Below, in pieces: positions 24,937 through 34,247 of a stretch of 64,000 nucleotides of DNA (the stretch's first letter is position 1; every line of letters begins with the position of its first letter). The notes under the pieces are model-generated. The model was given only the letters and a program-made list of their open reading frames with translations. It did not search any database and had not been told where the DNA came from. The translations under genes and the position numbers were made by a program. The stretch covers positions 1-64,000 of the forward strand of contig CAMWMD010000006.1 in NCBI GenBank assembly GCA_947175265.1, written 5' to 3'. Source of the DNA: an uncultured Porphyromonadaceae bacterium. Its GTDB lineage: Bacteria > Bacteroidota > Bacteroidia > Bacteroidales > Muribaculaceae.

Positions 24937-26602
24937 CGAGCAGGATGTTGCTTACAGCATAAGTTACTGCATACCCAATAGCCGGGACCGTGCTCCCTAT
25001 CGCATTCTGTGCGGCACCAAGTGCCGCCGTGCATGTACGTGTGCCGGCACAGCATCCGAGAGTGATGGCAGGATTAAACTTGAATACCTTATGACCGAGC
25101 CATAGTCCGAAGAATATGGGTATCATTGTTCCTATCGCTCCGGCAACAAACAACATCGGACCTACCGCCTTGATTCCAGCCACAAAAGATGGTGCTGCCT
25201 CTATACCGACCACTGCGATGAATACATTCAACCCGAGGTTATTCATAAGCCAGAGTGCCCCTTGAGGTATGTGTCCGTATGTAGGCCGTTTTGATCTCAG
25301 CCATCCGAACACAAGTCCTGCTATGAGTGCCCCGCCGCTCGTGCCGAAACTCACGGGTATGCTCCCTATATAGATACTCATCGTGCCGAACAGACCGCCG
25401 ATAAATATTGCGAGACCAACAAACATCAGGTCGCTCTGAACAGAGGGACGGTCTTCGGGGCCGATATTCGAAGTTGCTTTCCTGACTTGCACCGGTCGGC
25501 CTACCACCGTGAGTTTATCGCCCTTCTCAAAAGATGTATCGAGGTTAATATCCAAGGGCGCACCATTACGGTATGCGTCACGGATTACCACACCATGCAT
25601 ATATTTCTTCTTCCTAAGGTCAGAGATACGGGTACCGATAAAGTCATCCTTCTTCACTAACACCCCTACCCTGTCAAGAGGATACGACAGTATCTGAGGG
25701 TCAGCAAGTTCTTGGCCGATGTATCCCGTAGCCTGCACCATAAATTCAGAACGTCCGCAAACCACCACCTCATCACCTGCATATATCAGGTCATCGTGCC
25801 GGGGCGCTTTTATCTCATCATTGTGGCTCAGGCGGTCAATGTAAACCTCAAGACCCCGCTGCCTTAAATATCTCTCGGTCTCCCTGACAGTCTTCGGCAA
25901 ATTGAAGAAATCGGAGTCTACCCTATATGCTCTGTAATAAACCCTCTCCATCGCATTTACGTATGCCGGATCTTTTGAATGGTCGCCGGAATTAAGTTTC
26001 TTCTCGAGTTCGAGAGTGGCGGCCTTCACTTTCTCAATACCTCCCAGCAGACGTGGAGCAATGTTGCCGAGTATTATTACAGTGCCCAAAGTTCCGAAGA
26101 TGTAGGTCACGGCGTAGCAGACGGGAATAATATTTAGTTCACGGTCAAGCGTCTCCTTCGGGAGCCCGAGTCTTCCCAGAGCCTCTGTGCCGACACCTAA
26201 AAGTGCGGAACAAGTCTGTGAACCGGAAAACAACCCAATCGTCTCCCCTTTTGAGTAACCCATGAAATAAGAAATGAGCCACGTCACACCAAAACACATA
26301 GAACCCATCACCAAAGCGAACAAAGCCTGTTTTAGTCCACCCCCTCTTAACGAACGGAAAAAGTCGGGACCCACACTGTAGCCTATTGAGAAAAGGAACA
26401 TCATGAAGAACACCATCTTAATCGGCCCTGACATTGGGATATTCAATTGACCTATGACGACCCCCACAAGCAAGACTGATGTCACGCTTCCCAAAGAGAA
26501 GTTACCTATCCTTATTTTCCCTATAAGGAAACCAAGTCCTATGGTCAGGAAAAGGGCGAGTGTAGGATATTCACGCAATATTTCTGCAAAGGATTCTAAC
26601 AT
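24902..26602 (-). CDS. AspT/YidE-type transporter with two RCK_C domains
   Basis: The 566-residue protein has two membrane halves around a soluble middle. The N-terminal half has GLGFLIGKIRIGNFSLG and FSIGYSVGPDFFRSLRGG, the middle (about residues 215-385) holds two TrkA-C/RCK_C domains, and the C-terminal half repeats the pattern with GGLFGTMS, GGALIAGLVFGWLRSKRP and NNLGLNVFIAVVGIEAA. This is the aspartate:alanine antiporter (AspT/YidE/YbjL duplication) family. No aspartate decarboxylase is nearby, so the substrate is only a family guess. Confidence 0.87.
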   Translation of the reverse strand: MLESFAEILREYPTLALFLTIGLGFLIGKIRIGNFSLGSVTSVLLVGVVIGQLNIPMSGPIKMVFFMMFLFSIGYSVGPDFFRSLRGGGLKQALFALVMGSMCFGVTWLISYFMGYSKGETIGLFSGSQTCSALLGVGTEALGRLGLPKETLDRELNIIPVCYAVTYIFGTLGTVIILGNIAPRLLGGIEKVKAATLELEKKLNSGDHSKDPAYVNAMERVYYRAYRVDSDFFNLPKTVRETERYLRQRGLEVYIDRLSHNDEIKAPRHDDLIYAGDEVVVCGRSEFMVQATGYIGQELADPQILSYPLDRVGVLVKKDDFIGTRISDLRKKKYMHGVVIRDAYRNGAPLDINLDTSFEKGDKLTVVGRPVQVRKATSNIGPEDRPSVQSDLMFVGLAIFIGGLFGTMSIYIGSIPVSFGTSGGALIAGLVFGWLRSKRPTYGHIPQGALWLMNNLGLNVFIAVVGIEAAPSFVAGIKAVGPMLFVAGAIGTMIPIFFGLWLGHKVFKFNPAITLGCCAGTRTCTAALGAAQNAIGSTVPAIGYAVTYAVSNILLVIWGLVTVLTV

Positions 26603-27050
26603 TTCGGGTATGTTTTGGAATGTATTTTTAGTTTTTTAACGCTGTTTCCCACTCCCCAGTTCATTCGGAGATGTCTCTTTCATTTATAAGAATTTCTCAA
26701 GAGAATATATCCTTATTCTGCAAATTATTCCGGGGTTGGAACGTTTTGTAGAATAAATAAAATATTATAGCAGGCTAAAATACACAGTTTAAGCAGGGAA
26801 ATTGAGGATCCAAAATCAAAAAAAATGTAAAATTCGTTCCGTTTCAAAAAATAAAAAACTATGCAATCGCATTATTCCTCACTGCGCGAACACATATGCA
26901 GGACACCTGACCGCCTCTGCCTTCTATGACAGACCCTGTTTCCTCATTCCGCTTGCCGTCAACTATCTAACGAATAAGAATGCGGAGGATATGAAGAAAA
27001 CCCCGACAATCAATGCCGTGGCTTCCTTGTGGTATGAGTTTCTGTTTCTA
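26603..27050. other. 448-bp non-coding gap
   Basis: AT-rich in its first half. It should hold the promoter of the AspT-type gene, but no TTTG/TAnnTTTG pair was found. A plus-strand open frame here (from 26802) runs antisense into the barrel gene and has no recognisable sequence. Confidence 0.5.
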
Positions 27051-29132
27051 TTAAAGTCGATTCATCTCTGCCTCTGCTGCCGCCGAACCTTTATATTTGC
27101 TTTTATGAGGCTGAAAATTGTAGATTATGTTCAGAGCAACGCCTCTAAGGTCATAACTCTGTCGTTTATCAACGAAAACGCTATAGGTGTTCATCGTCCA
27201 ATCGTTGTTGGCAGTGTTGAAAATATCAGTAGCAGACAGTTTGAGGGTGAGAGATTTATTAAGGAATGACTTGCCCACAGATGCGTCCATAGTGAACCAT
27301 GACCCACCGAAGCGGTTAGTGTGCATATCGCCCTGTGAACTTCCGCTGATATTAGCGGTAACAGACCACCCTTGAGGCAAAGAGAAAGTATTGTCAAAAT
27401 AGTACGAATATATAGGCTTATTGTATCTGCTATTATGTACGGTGAGCCACTGTCGGTATAACCCTGCGGTAACACTCGGAGTCCAAAACCGTACAGGGTG
27501 GCTCCACACAAGATATAGACTTAACGCTGAAACATCGATATTCACAGGGTGCATAAGTAGTTGCAGATTGTTGGCGGAATATACCTGCTTAACAAATGCG
27601 TATGTGTCAAGAGAGCGGAAACAGTCAGCCTGAAGCATGAAGCCTTTCCACATGCCGAATAACCGGATATCATGTAATCTCTCGTCACGCAGTCGAGGAT
27701 TACCACCCTCAATCTCATGTAGACCTGTGTAATTGAGAGAACCTGTAAGCTGCGAGTAAGGGGGCTTTACAGTAGCCATTTTATAACTTATGCTTATCTG
27801 CGATTCTTCGCTGAAAGAATAACCGAGAGAAAGGTCGGGGGTAAGCGTGTGGTCGCGGCGGCTGATGTCATCGTCGCGCTTGCCGTCGACCTTGAGGTCA
27901 TAATTGACATATTCGTATCTCGCACCGACAGTCAGGGAAAACTTAGCAAACATACGCGACCATGACGCATATAGGGCGGTAGAAGTCTGTCGGGCATCAG
28001 TTAAAGAAGATGGTATATATTCGCTCACATCGGTATTCAGCATACGATAATCAAGAGAGGTATGTGTGTAACTGTCTTGCGTGCCAACAGTAAATTCTCC
28101 ATTCCAAAGTGGAAAATTCAGATATAACTTACCAGCCCAAAGGGTTGAAGTCCGTTTATCGGTAGAGTTTACGGCACGGGAAGTAGATGAAGGATAAGTT
28201 GTAGCCACATCATTAGCATCGCATGCGCTACGGAAATCGCCGTCTAAATGAAGAAGATATTTGTCGGCAAAGGTATTTTCATAATATAGAGAAGCGATGT
28301 GGCTGTGTGCTCTTATACGCTTGTCAATATCGCGAGCTATAGCCGGGTTATTATCAAGCCATTCCGAGCCGGAGTTAGAAAAATCGCCACGTTCGGGATT
28401 GTAACGGTAATATGCGCCAAATGATTGTGCTCCGCGAGAGTAGTTAAAGCCTCCCTTGACTACCCCTGTTGTCGTCGGGAAAGAACTGAATTGGCTACTA
28501 CCAACAATTGTTTCTTTTCCCTCATAGACAAGAGTATTAGTTGTGGTACCTTTGTTTACTGAATTATTTCGATTTATCGTACCGTTTACGAAAAACTCCC
28601 AATCTCCGGTGCGATAACTCAAAGCGAGATAATCCATGACAGACCATTTGCGGTAGCGCTTAAGTTGAAACTGCTCTGTCAAAGACACCCCTTGCACGAA
28701 ATTACGTCGCGTGGTGATTTTAAGGACCGCGCCTGTGGTACTTTCGTAAGAAGCACCGGGAGCCATCAGAAGTTCCACTTTTTTCAAGTTGGATGACAGC
28801 AAATGCTGTAACTCCATCTCGTCGCGCATAGGTCGTCCATCTATATAAATTTCAATATTGCTTTTACCAATGACGCTGACTACATTGTCAGTAACCTTAA
28901 TCATCGGTAATTGAGCAAGTACATCGAGAGCGGTTCCAAGGTTTGCAAGGTTAGTGCCTGGAATAGTTGATATGAGAGAAGAACCGACTAATTTGGTTGC
29001 CGGTTGTTTCGCGGTAACTATAACCTCTTGCAATTCATGCGTGAGACTATCTTTCGCTTGCTGATTCTGTGAAAAGCCGCTTTCTGAGGAGAGAAAGACG
29101 GTCAGTAATGAAATTAGAATTTTAGTTTTCAT
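27051..29132 (-). CDS. Outer-membrane beta-barrel receptor (TonB-dependent-like, OMP_b-brl_3 type)
   Basis: The 693-residue protein (ATG 29132) has a signal peptide ending GFSQ. LQEVIVTAKQPATKL looks like a TonB box, followed by a plug-like domain with YIDGRPMRDEMELQHLLSS and EVLLMAPGASYESTTGAVLK-like sequence, and then a long barrel with many aromatic amphipathic strands, ending in a short polar alanine/glutamate tail instead of the usual terminal phenylalanine. There is no N-terminal carboxypeptidase-regulatory domain and no SusD partner, so it is not a standard SusC glycan importer. Upstream on the same strand is a membrane-tethered winged-helix protein, likely its operon partner. Confidence 0.85.
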   Translation of the reverse strand: MKTKILISLLTVFLSSESGFSQNQQAKDSLTHELQEVIVTAKQPATKLVGSSLISTIPGTNLANLGTALDVLAQLPMIKVTDNVVSVIGKSNIEIYIDGRPMRDEMELQHLLSSNLKKVELLMAPGASYESTTGAVLKITTRRNFVQGVSLTEQFQLKRYRKWSVMDYLALSYRTGDWEFFVNGTINRNNSVNKGTTTNTLVYEGKETIVGSSQFSSFPTTTGVVKGGFNYSRGAQSFGAYYRYNPERGDFSNSGSEWLDNNPAIARDIDKRIRAHSHIASLYYENTFADKYLLHLDGDFRSACDANDVATTYPSSTSRAVNSTDKRTSTLWAGKLYLNFPLWNGEFTVGTQDSYTHTSLDYRMLNTDVSEYIPSSLTDARQTSTALYASWSRMFAKFSLTVGARYEYVNYDLKVDGKRDDDISRRDHTLTPDLSLGYSFSEESQISISYKMATVKPPYSQLTGSLNYTGLHEIEGGNPRLRDERLHDIRLFGMWKGFMLQADCFRSLDTYAFVKQVYSANNLQLLMHPVNIDVSALSLYLVWSHPVRFWTPSVTAGLYRQWLTVHNSRYNKPIYSYYFDNTFSLPQGWSVTANISGSSQGDMHTNRFGGSWFTMDASVGKSFLNKSLTLKLSATDIFNTANNDWTMNTYSVFVDKRQSYDLRGVALNIIYNFQPHKSKYKGSAAAEAEMNRL

Positions 29133-29230
29133 GCCTTGCGGATTTTTTCTGCAAAGCAAGTGAAAATGCCTCAATATGACCTAAAAAATTGTCTTACTTT
29201 TATCTGACAAATCCTGACAAAAACTGGAAA

Positions 29231-30073
29231 TCAGATATTTATCCGAAGTTCGTAAGAGTCGCCTCTGTTACAAACAATCTCCATGTTTGCCCGGACGAGA
29301 GCGTTCTTTGTCCGCTTGACAAGTGTATAAAGGGATTCCTCAGCATTACTCTTATTACCCCAAAGAGATTCGCATAAACTTCGTTTATCGACTTTCATAC
29401 CCGGAGCCTCAAGAAGCATTAGGGTTAACTTCCGCTGCATGGGAGTTAGTTTGATGCCATCAAGCGAAGGAGATGCGGAAAAAGCAACAAATTCCGCTTC
29501 GGGTATCTCGGTTTCTTTTCTTCTCCAAATAAACATAACAGTCATAGAGAGAATAGAAAGCGAGAACAGGATACTCGGGAATGTCTGATCCGAAGCATAG
29601 AAAATAGAAGCCATGGAACAGTCTGCAAAACCCTGAACTTGTATTGCAAGCCCTTCAGCAGCGCGTGCAGGCATAAGCATAATGGAGTCAGATACTATCT
29701 TATTTCCTCCGATTCTGTTTGGGCCACTATTAGTATCAACCAGCGCAAGAGTGAAGTATGCCTCATCTTTCAGCGACGGGGTTCTGAAATTGACATCCGA
29801 AGCCTGATATATCAAAGGCTTATGAATGGTTTCATGCATGTGGCGAATGGCGGCAATAGTATCGGGACGAGTCCACAGAGCACTATTCTCTTTAGCCAAC
29901 GCAAACATAGCATCGTTAAGATCATTCGCAATGTTCTGTTTAGCATTTGAATAGGAGAAGCAACAGGTAATTACCGACGCTATCAATAAAGCCAATGGAA
30001 CGAACATACCATAACGAAGTGCTGGACCGGGACCGGCAGACATATTATTCTTCATAGGAGTGAAAAATTTCAT
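29231..30073 (-). CDS. Membrane-tethered winged-helix regulator (ToxR-like layout)
   Basis: The 280-residue protein has two spans, about residues 22-44 (GMFVPLALLIASVIT) and 166-184 (LFSLSILSMTVMFIW), enclosing a roughly 120-residue periplasmic domain. The cytoplasmic C-terminus (about 205-280) is a winged-helix OmpR/ToxR-like domain with LTPMQRKLTLMLLE, RSLCESLWGNKSNAEESLYT and VKRTKNAL. It lies 98 bp upstream of the barrel gene on the same strand, so a sensor for the barrel or its ligand is plausible. A minus-strand TAACTTTG (30253-30246) may be its -7 box. Confidence 0.82.
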   Translation of the reverse strand: MKFFTPMKNNMSAGPGPALRYGMFVPLALLIASVITCCFSYSNAKQNIANDLNDAMFALAKENSALWTRPDTIAAIRHMHETIHKPLIYQASDVNFRTPSLKDEAYFTLALVDTNSGPNRIGGNKIVSDSIMLMPARAAEGLAIQVQGFADCSMASIFYASDQTFPSILFSLSILSMTVMFIWRRKETEIPEAEFVAFSASPSLDGIKLTPMQRKLTLMLLEAPGMKVDKRSLCESLWGNKSNAEESLYTLVKRTKNALVRANMEIVCNRGDSYELRINI

Positions 30074-30320
30074 GGCTTAATCATACGTTTATAATCGACT
30101 TGCCAAAGAAAGTAGACAGCATGGCACGTGTCAAGATGGTGAATATTTGCAGTTCTCATACGTCAAAAGTTTTATCGGGTTAACTGCTGTTTACCAAAAA
30201 GGAGATCTACTTCGCTCATAATACCTTGTGGTTAAAATTATAACGCAAAGTTACGAAAAAAGCTTTACATAAATGTAAACACAATGGTATTATTTTACTA
30301 TACACCCACGGCTCTTCAAG

Positions 30321-30448
30321 GCTCTTTCATTAGGAATACCGCCAAACGTAGTAATGAAATGGACGGGGCATAGTGATTACAAGGCTATGAAGCCTTTATC
30401 GATATTGCCGACAGTATAAAAGTTAATGCACTAAGTCGTTTCGACTGA
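30321..30448 (+). pseudogene. Tyrosine recombinase (integrase) C-terminal remnant
   Basis: Translation gives ALSLGIPPNVVMKWTGHSDY, the GHS(D/S) and surrounding part of a tyrosine recombinase, then after a one-base shift near 30395 continues IDIADSIKVNALSRFD to a TGA at 30446-30448. The catalytic tyrosine should lie near the shift, where the expected proline-tyrosine codons are corrupted. The rest of the gene is absent. It points to a past mobile element at this site. Confidence 0.75.
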
Positions 30449-30499
30449 TCCCCTGTGCGTTATAGATATATTATGAGATTTTTTTGTTAATTTTGCCAG

Positions 30500-31393
30500 A
30501 TGAACGAAAATACCCCTATAACCGTTGCGCCATCATCGCAAGACAATGAAATAATTCTTTACCAACCGGATTCAACCGTAAAGCTTGAAGTCCGGCTGGA
30601 GAACGAGACTGTGTGGCTGACACAACAGCAGATGTCTGAACTCTTCAAAAGAGACCGAACTGTGATTACCCGTCATATAAATAATATATTTAAAGAAAAT
30701 GAGCTTGATGAAAAAAGCAATGTGCATTTTTTGCACATTACACATTCTGATAAACCTATCAAACTTTATTCTTTAGATGTAATCATTTCTGTTGGGTACC
30801 GGGTCAAATCGCAGAGAGGTACCCAATTCCGTCAGTGGGCTAATAAGGTGTTGAAGGAATATCTACTTAGAGGTTACAGTATCAATCAGCGATTGATGCA
30901 CATGGAAAATCGGATTGATCACAGGCTTTCCGAACATGATATTCAGATAAAAGAACTGAGCAATAGAATGGATTTCTTTGTTCGGACGTCGTTGCCTCCT
31001 AAAGAGGGAATCATCTATGACGGGCAGATATTCGATGCCTATACACTTATGTGTGATCTCATACGCAGTGCCAAGAACCGTATTATCATTGTGGATAATT
31101 ATATCGATGACTCTGTATTTCGTCAGCTTGACAAAAGAGCCACAGGAGTGTCAGCCACTATCTTTACTCCGTCCATAAGCAGGACACTGCGTCAGGATCT
31201 GGAGCGTCATAATGCTCAATACGCTCCGATTGAAGTAAAGACTTTCCGTAGGGCGCATGACCGATTCCTTATCATAGACAATGCCGTCTATCATGTCGGG
31301 GCATCATTCAAGGACTTAGGCAAAAAGCTTACAGCGTTCTCCAAAATGGAGATAATGACCGCCGACGAATTGATAGCTTATTTGGGGTCATAA
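30500..31393 (+). CDS. RhuM-family protein fused to a phospholipase-D-like (HKD) domain
   Basis: The 297-residue protein begins with a RhuM-type domain (residues about 15-140: TVWLTQQQMSELFKRDRTVI, then SLDVIISVGYRVKSQRGTQF and FRQWANKVLKEYL). The C-terminal part reads RIIIVDNYID, then AHDRFLIID, a variant of the HxK(x)4D phosphodiesterase motif with arginine in place of lysine, then YHVGASFKDLG. RhuM genes are common in restriction/mobile islands. The combination suggests a DNA-binding protein with a nuclease-like domain. It sits between an integrase remnant and an IS-like end and has a terminator. Confidence 0.85.
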   Translation: MNENTPITVAPSSQDNEIILYQPDSTVKLEVRLENETVWLTQQQMSELFKRDRTVITRHINNIFKENELDEKSNVHFLHITHSDKPIKLYSLDVIISVGYRVKSQRGTQFRQWANKVLKEYLLRGYSINQRLMHMENRIDHRLSEHDIQIKELSNRMDFFVRTSLPPKEGIIYDGQIFDAYTLMCDLIRSAKNRIIIVDNYIDDSVFRQLDKRATGVSATIFTPSISRTLRQDLERHNAQYAPIEVKTFRRAHDRFLIIDNAVYHVGASFKDLGKKLTAFSKMEIMTADELIAYLGS

Positions 31394-31460
31394 ATACAAG
31401 ATTAAGAAAAATTCAAACAATATTCATAATAGTAGTCTGGATATTACCTGACAACCACAG

Positions 31461-31490
31461 ATACCACTCAAAAAATTGGGTGGTATTTTT
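31461..31490 (+). terminator. Terminator after the RhuM-family gene
   Basis: ATACCACTC (31461-31469) pairs with GGGTGGTAT across an 8-nt loop (one G-T pair) and is followed by TTTTTATT. Confidence 0.8.
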
Positions 31491-31678
31491 ATTATCACTA
31501 ATAATCAAATATTTATAAAGAAATTATATTTAAGTCACCACCTCCTTACCACTCGTTATCAGGAGTTATTTTGCAGTGTCGACAGTAAACAAAATCAATC
31601 ACCGGCGCCGGGATTATCAACTCAAAATTATTCTTAAATATGAAAATCGGAAACCTTTTGAACAGGCCCCTGTGGTAG

Positions 31679-31726
31679 TGAAGTGACCCCAAAAAGTTAG
31701 ACACATAACTTTTTGGGTGCACTTCA
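31679..31726. mobile_element. IS3-like end pair (solo inverted repeat)
   Basis: TGAAGTGACCCCAAAAAGTT (31679-31698) and the complement of 31707-31726 agree at 18 of 20 positions, separated by only 8 nt. The sequence resembles terminal repeats of IS3-family elements known in Bacteroidota. No transposase is present, so this is either an excision or deletion scar with both ends fused, or a mimic. Confidence 0.5.
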
Positions 31727-31843
31727 ATTGCAAAGTTGGGAATTTTTTATGAACTGCTCAAGAATAAGACTATTAAATTCAGGGGGGAGGGAGACTTATT
31801 CTACAGGGAAGAGAAGCAATTATATGAGAGGGGTATGATTTGT

Positions 31844-31875
31844 TTTGGAGATTTCAAAAAGATAGATTAACTTTG
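31844..31875 (+). promoter_or_regulatory. Promoter of the thiamin operon
   Basis: TTTG (31844-31847) and TAACTTTG (31868-31875) are 20 nt apart, an exact match to the Bacteroidota consensus. The start site would fall just before the riboswitch. Confidence 0.8.
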
Positions 31876-31892
31876 CGGTGAAAGTAATCCAA

Positions 31893-31972
31893 TCAAGAGG
31901 GGTGCCCCCTGTCACGGGGCTGAGATTATACCCTTGGAACTTGAAACGGTTAGTACCGTCGAAAGGACTTGA
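31893..31972 (+). ncRNA. TPP riboswitch (THI element)
   Basis: The aptamer has P1 arms TCAAG (31893-31897) and CTTGA (31968-31972), GGGGTGCC, the conserved CTGAGA at about 31920-31925, ACCC, GAAC and the final AAGGA. It lies about 110 bp before thiS and should reduce expression of the whole thi operon when thiamin pyrophosphate is abundant. A T-rich run follows directly; whether control is by termination or by translation was not resolved. Confidence 0.93.
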
Positions 31973-32080
31973 ATTTTTTCATTTTTTGTATTCGTATTTC
32001 TCCAGGAGTGTTGCATCCGACACTACCCAGACAGACATCCCTCACGTCAGGACTGCTTTCATAAACTAAAACTATGTAAG

Positions 32081-32284
32081 ATGAAAGTAGTGTTAAACAA
32101 GCGCGAGATTGAGGTCGCCTCATCTGTCGCAACTCTTGAAGACCTTATGAAATCGGAATCCCTGACAGGACACAGAATGGCCGTGGCTGTCAACAACAGG
32201 GTAGTTCCGAAAAATCTGTATTCCGAGACCCCGCTTGAGGATGGGATGAAGATAACTGTAATTAAGGCTGTTTGCGGTGGATAA
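32081..32284 (+). CDS. thiS: Thiamin biosynthesis sulfur carrier ThiS
   Basis: The 67-residue ubiquitin-like protein ends in Gly-Gly, the site adenylated by ThiF and loaded with sulfur for thiazole formation by ThiG. It has VATLEDLM and VAVNNRVVPKNLYSETPLEDG in the usual places. The C-terminal GGA/TAA overlaps the GTG start of the next gene by 8 bp. It is the first gene after the TPP riboswitch. Confidence 0.95.
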   Translation: MKVVLNKREIEVASSVATLEDLMKSESLTGHRMAVAVNNRVVPKNLYSETPLEDGMKITVIKAVCGG

Positions 32285-33482
32285 GAATCATTTCTTGAAA
32301 ATTGCCGTGACCGTAGACTATCACTTTCCCGATGAGGCACAAGAGATTGAAAGATGCCTCACGAAAAAGGGGTATGACTTCGTACACATCCGTAAGCCGG
32401 AGCAATCCACCGGTTCCGTCGAAAGTCTGATTGCAAGCATCAACCCTGACTTGAGACCACGCATAACGGTTCACGACCATTTCCCGCTCGCCGTGAAATA
32501 TGGTTTGGGAGGTATCCACCTCAACCGACGCAATCCACTTCCACCTGAGGGGTGGAAAGGGAGGATAAGCGCGTCGTGCCACTCTTTTGATGAATGCAGA
32601 GGTTTCATGGGTCAGGACTATGTCACTCTCAGCCCTATCTTCCCAAGTATCTCCAAACCGGGTTACAGTGGTAATTTTGATTCCGACTCCCTCATTAACT
32701 TTCTCAATAGCGAAGACAGGCCACCTGTAGTGGCTCTTGGAGGGGTGAGGGAATCAGATGTTGGCTATCTCCGCGAAATAGGATTTGAAGGTGCAGCCAT
32801 GCTGGCTGACGCATGGCGAAAGAAATTCCGACCGGAAAGTTTCTATCTGCAATTCATTACTCACCCGAATTCCAAAGATGATGCAGTGAATCAGGCCCGG
32901 ACAGCCCTTGAAGGTGGATGCAGATGGATTCAGTTGAGATGGAAAGAGGCGACTGACAATGATATTTTAGAGGCAGCCGTCGAAATCAGTGAACTATGCA
33001 GGAAGCATGACGCGATATTCCTTTTGGACGACCGCGTGCATATTGTAAAAGATGCCCGGGCTGACGGAGTGCATCTCGGGAAGAATGATATGCCGGTGGA
33101 GGAAGCACGCAAAATCATAGGACCGGGAGCCATAATCGGAAGGACAGCCAACACAACGGAGGATCTTGTGGACGGTGTGTTCGAAGGTGCCGACTACATC
33201 GGCATGGGTCCCTTCAGATTCACGACGACAAAGAGGAACCTCAGTCCCATACTCGGTTTGGAAGGTTACCGTAAAGGTATCGAGGCATTGAAAGAAAGGA
33301 ATATGAGTATCCCAATTGTAGCAATCGGAGGGATTACGGAAGGAGACATACCGCAATTATTATCAACAGGAGTTGATGGCATCGCCCTCAGCGGCTATAT
33401 CATAAACTCACCGGATCCGGAGGCTACGACAGGGAAACTCTGTAATTTGATCTCACACGAAAAACAAAATTCAGGAAAATGA
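32277..33482 (+). CDS. thiE: Fused TenI-like and thiamin phosphate synthase protein (ThiE)
   Basis: The 401-residue protein holds two TIM-barrel domains. Residues 1-190 resemble the Bacteroidota TenI-like paralogue ([37 protein letters not shown]). Residues about 195-390 are canonical Thi[52 protein letters not shown] and VAIGGIT. ThiE couples HMP pyrophosphate to thiazole phosphate, and TenI-type proteins help make the thiazole carboxylate. The start is GTG 32277 inside thiS. In many Bacteroidota these are separate genes. Confidence 0.88.
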   Translation: MDKNHFLKIAVTVDYHFPDEAQEIERCLTKKGYDFVHIRKPEQSTGSVESLIASINPDLRPRITVHDHFPLAVKYGLGGIHLNRRNPLPPEGWKGRISASCHSFDECRGFMGQDYVTLSPIFPSISKPGYSGNFDSDSLINFLNSEDRPPVVALGGVRESDVGYLREIGFEGAAMLADAWRKKFRPESFYLQFITHPNSKDDAVNQARTALEGGCRWIQLRWKEATDNDILEAAVEISELCRKHDAIFLLDDRVHIVKDARADGVHLGKNDMPVEEARKIIGPGAIIGRTANTTEDLVDGVFEGADYIGMGPFRFTTTKRNLSPILGLEGYRKGIEALKERNMSIPIVAIGGITEGDIPQLLSTGVDGIALSGYIINSPDPEATTGKLCNLISHEKQNSGK

Positions 33483-34246
33483 AAGATTTGATAATTGGTG
33501 GTCGGAAATTCACATCACGACTATTTTTAGGAACGGGGAAATTCAGTGACAACAAACTCATGAGGGATGCAATCATGGCATCAGGTACGGAAATGGTGAC
33601 CATGGCCATGAGACGTATAGAATTGGAGGATAAGGAAGACGATATGTTGGCAAACATAATCTCCGATCATATCCAGTTGCTCCCCAACACCTCCGGAGCG
33701 AGGGATGCTGAAGAGGCTGTTTTCGCCGCTAACCTCGCCCGCGAGGCTTTCGGGACAAACTTCCTCAAACTTGAGATTCATCCCGAGCCACGTCATCTAC
33801 TTCCCGACCCTTTGGAGACTCTGAAGGCAACCGAGATACTCGTGAAGGAGGGATTTGTGGTGCTTCCATACGTACAGGCCGATCCGCTCCTATGCAAACG
33901 GCTTGAAGAAGCCGGGGCGGCAGCCGTCATGCCACTCGGCTCACCGATAGGAACAAACAAAGGGCTTATCACTCACGAGTTTCTTCAAATGATTATTGAA
34001 CAGAGTGAGGTGCCTGTGGTGGTGGATGCGGGAATCGGCGTCCCCTCCCACGCGGCAGCCGCTATGGAAATGGGAGCCGATGCCGTTTTGGTGAACACTG
34101 CCATTGCGGTCGCGTCAAATCCCGTTCTGATGGCCCGGGCGTTTGCCGATGCTGTGAGAGCCGGACGCCTTGCCTTCGAGGCAGGCCCCGCAAGCATTCA
34201 TGAATCCGGTGCAGCCACAAGTCCACTCACCTCTTTCTTAGACTGA
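33479..34246 (+). CDS. thiG: Thiazole synthase ThiG
   Basis: The 255-residue TIM-barrel enzyme combines deoxyxylulose phosphate, dehydroglycine and ThiS thiocarboxylate into the thiazole. LFLGTGKF starts the protein, [17 protein letters not shown] carries the Schiff-base lysine (about residue 98), and [23 protein letters not shown] forms the phosphate site. The length matches ThiG. It overlaps the ThiE stop by 4 bp (ATGA) and thiH follows after 1 bp. Confidence 0.97.
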   Translation: MKDLIIGGRKFTSRLFLGTGKFSDNKLMRDAIMASGTEMVTMAMRRIELEDKEDDMLANIISDHIQLLPNTSGARDAEEAVFAANLAREAFGTNFLKLEIHPEPRHLLPDPLETLKATEILVKEGFVVLPYVQADPLLCKRLEEAGAAAVMPLGSPIGTNKGLITHEFLQMIIEQSEVPVVVDAGIGVPSHAAAAMEMGADAVLVNTAIAVASNPVLMARAFADAVRAGRLAFEAGPASIHESGAATSPLTSFLD

Positions 34247-34247
34247 T

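Larger units (their letters stand above)
31394..31892. other. Intergenic stretch between RhuM gene and thi riboswitch
   Basis: About 500 bp, AT-rich. Apart from the RhuM terminator, the IS-like ends and the thi promoter (31844-31875) no gene was recognised. Confidence 0.5.

Noticed and set aside
26802..27269. 155-codon plus-strand frame
   Set aside because: No recognisable domains; the last third is antisense to the barrel gene; no promoter seen.
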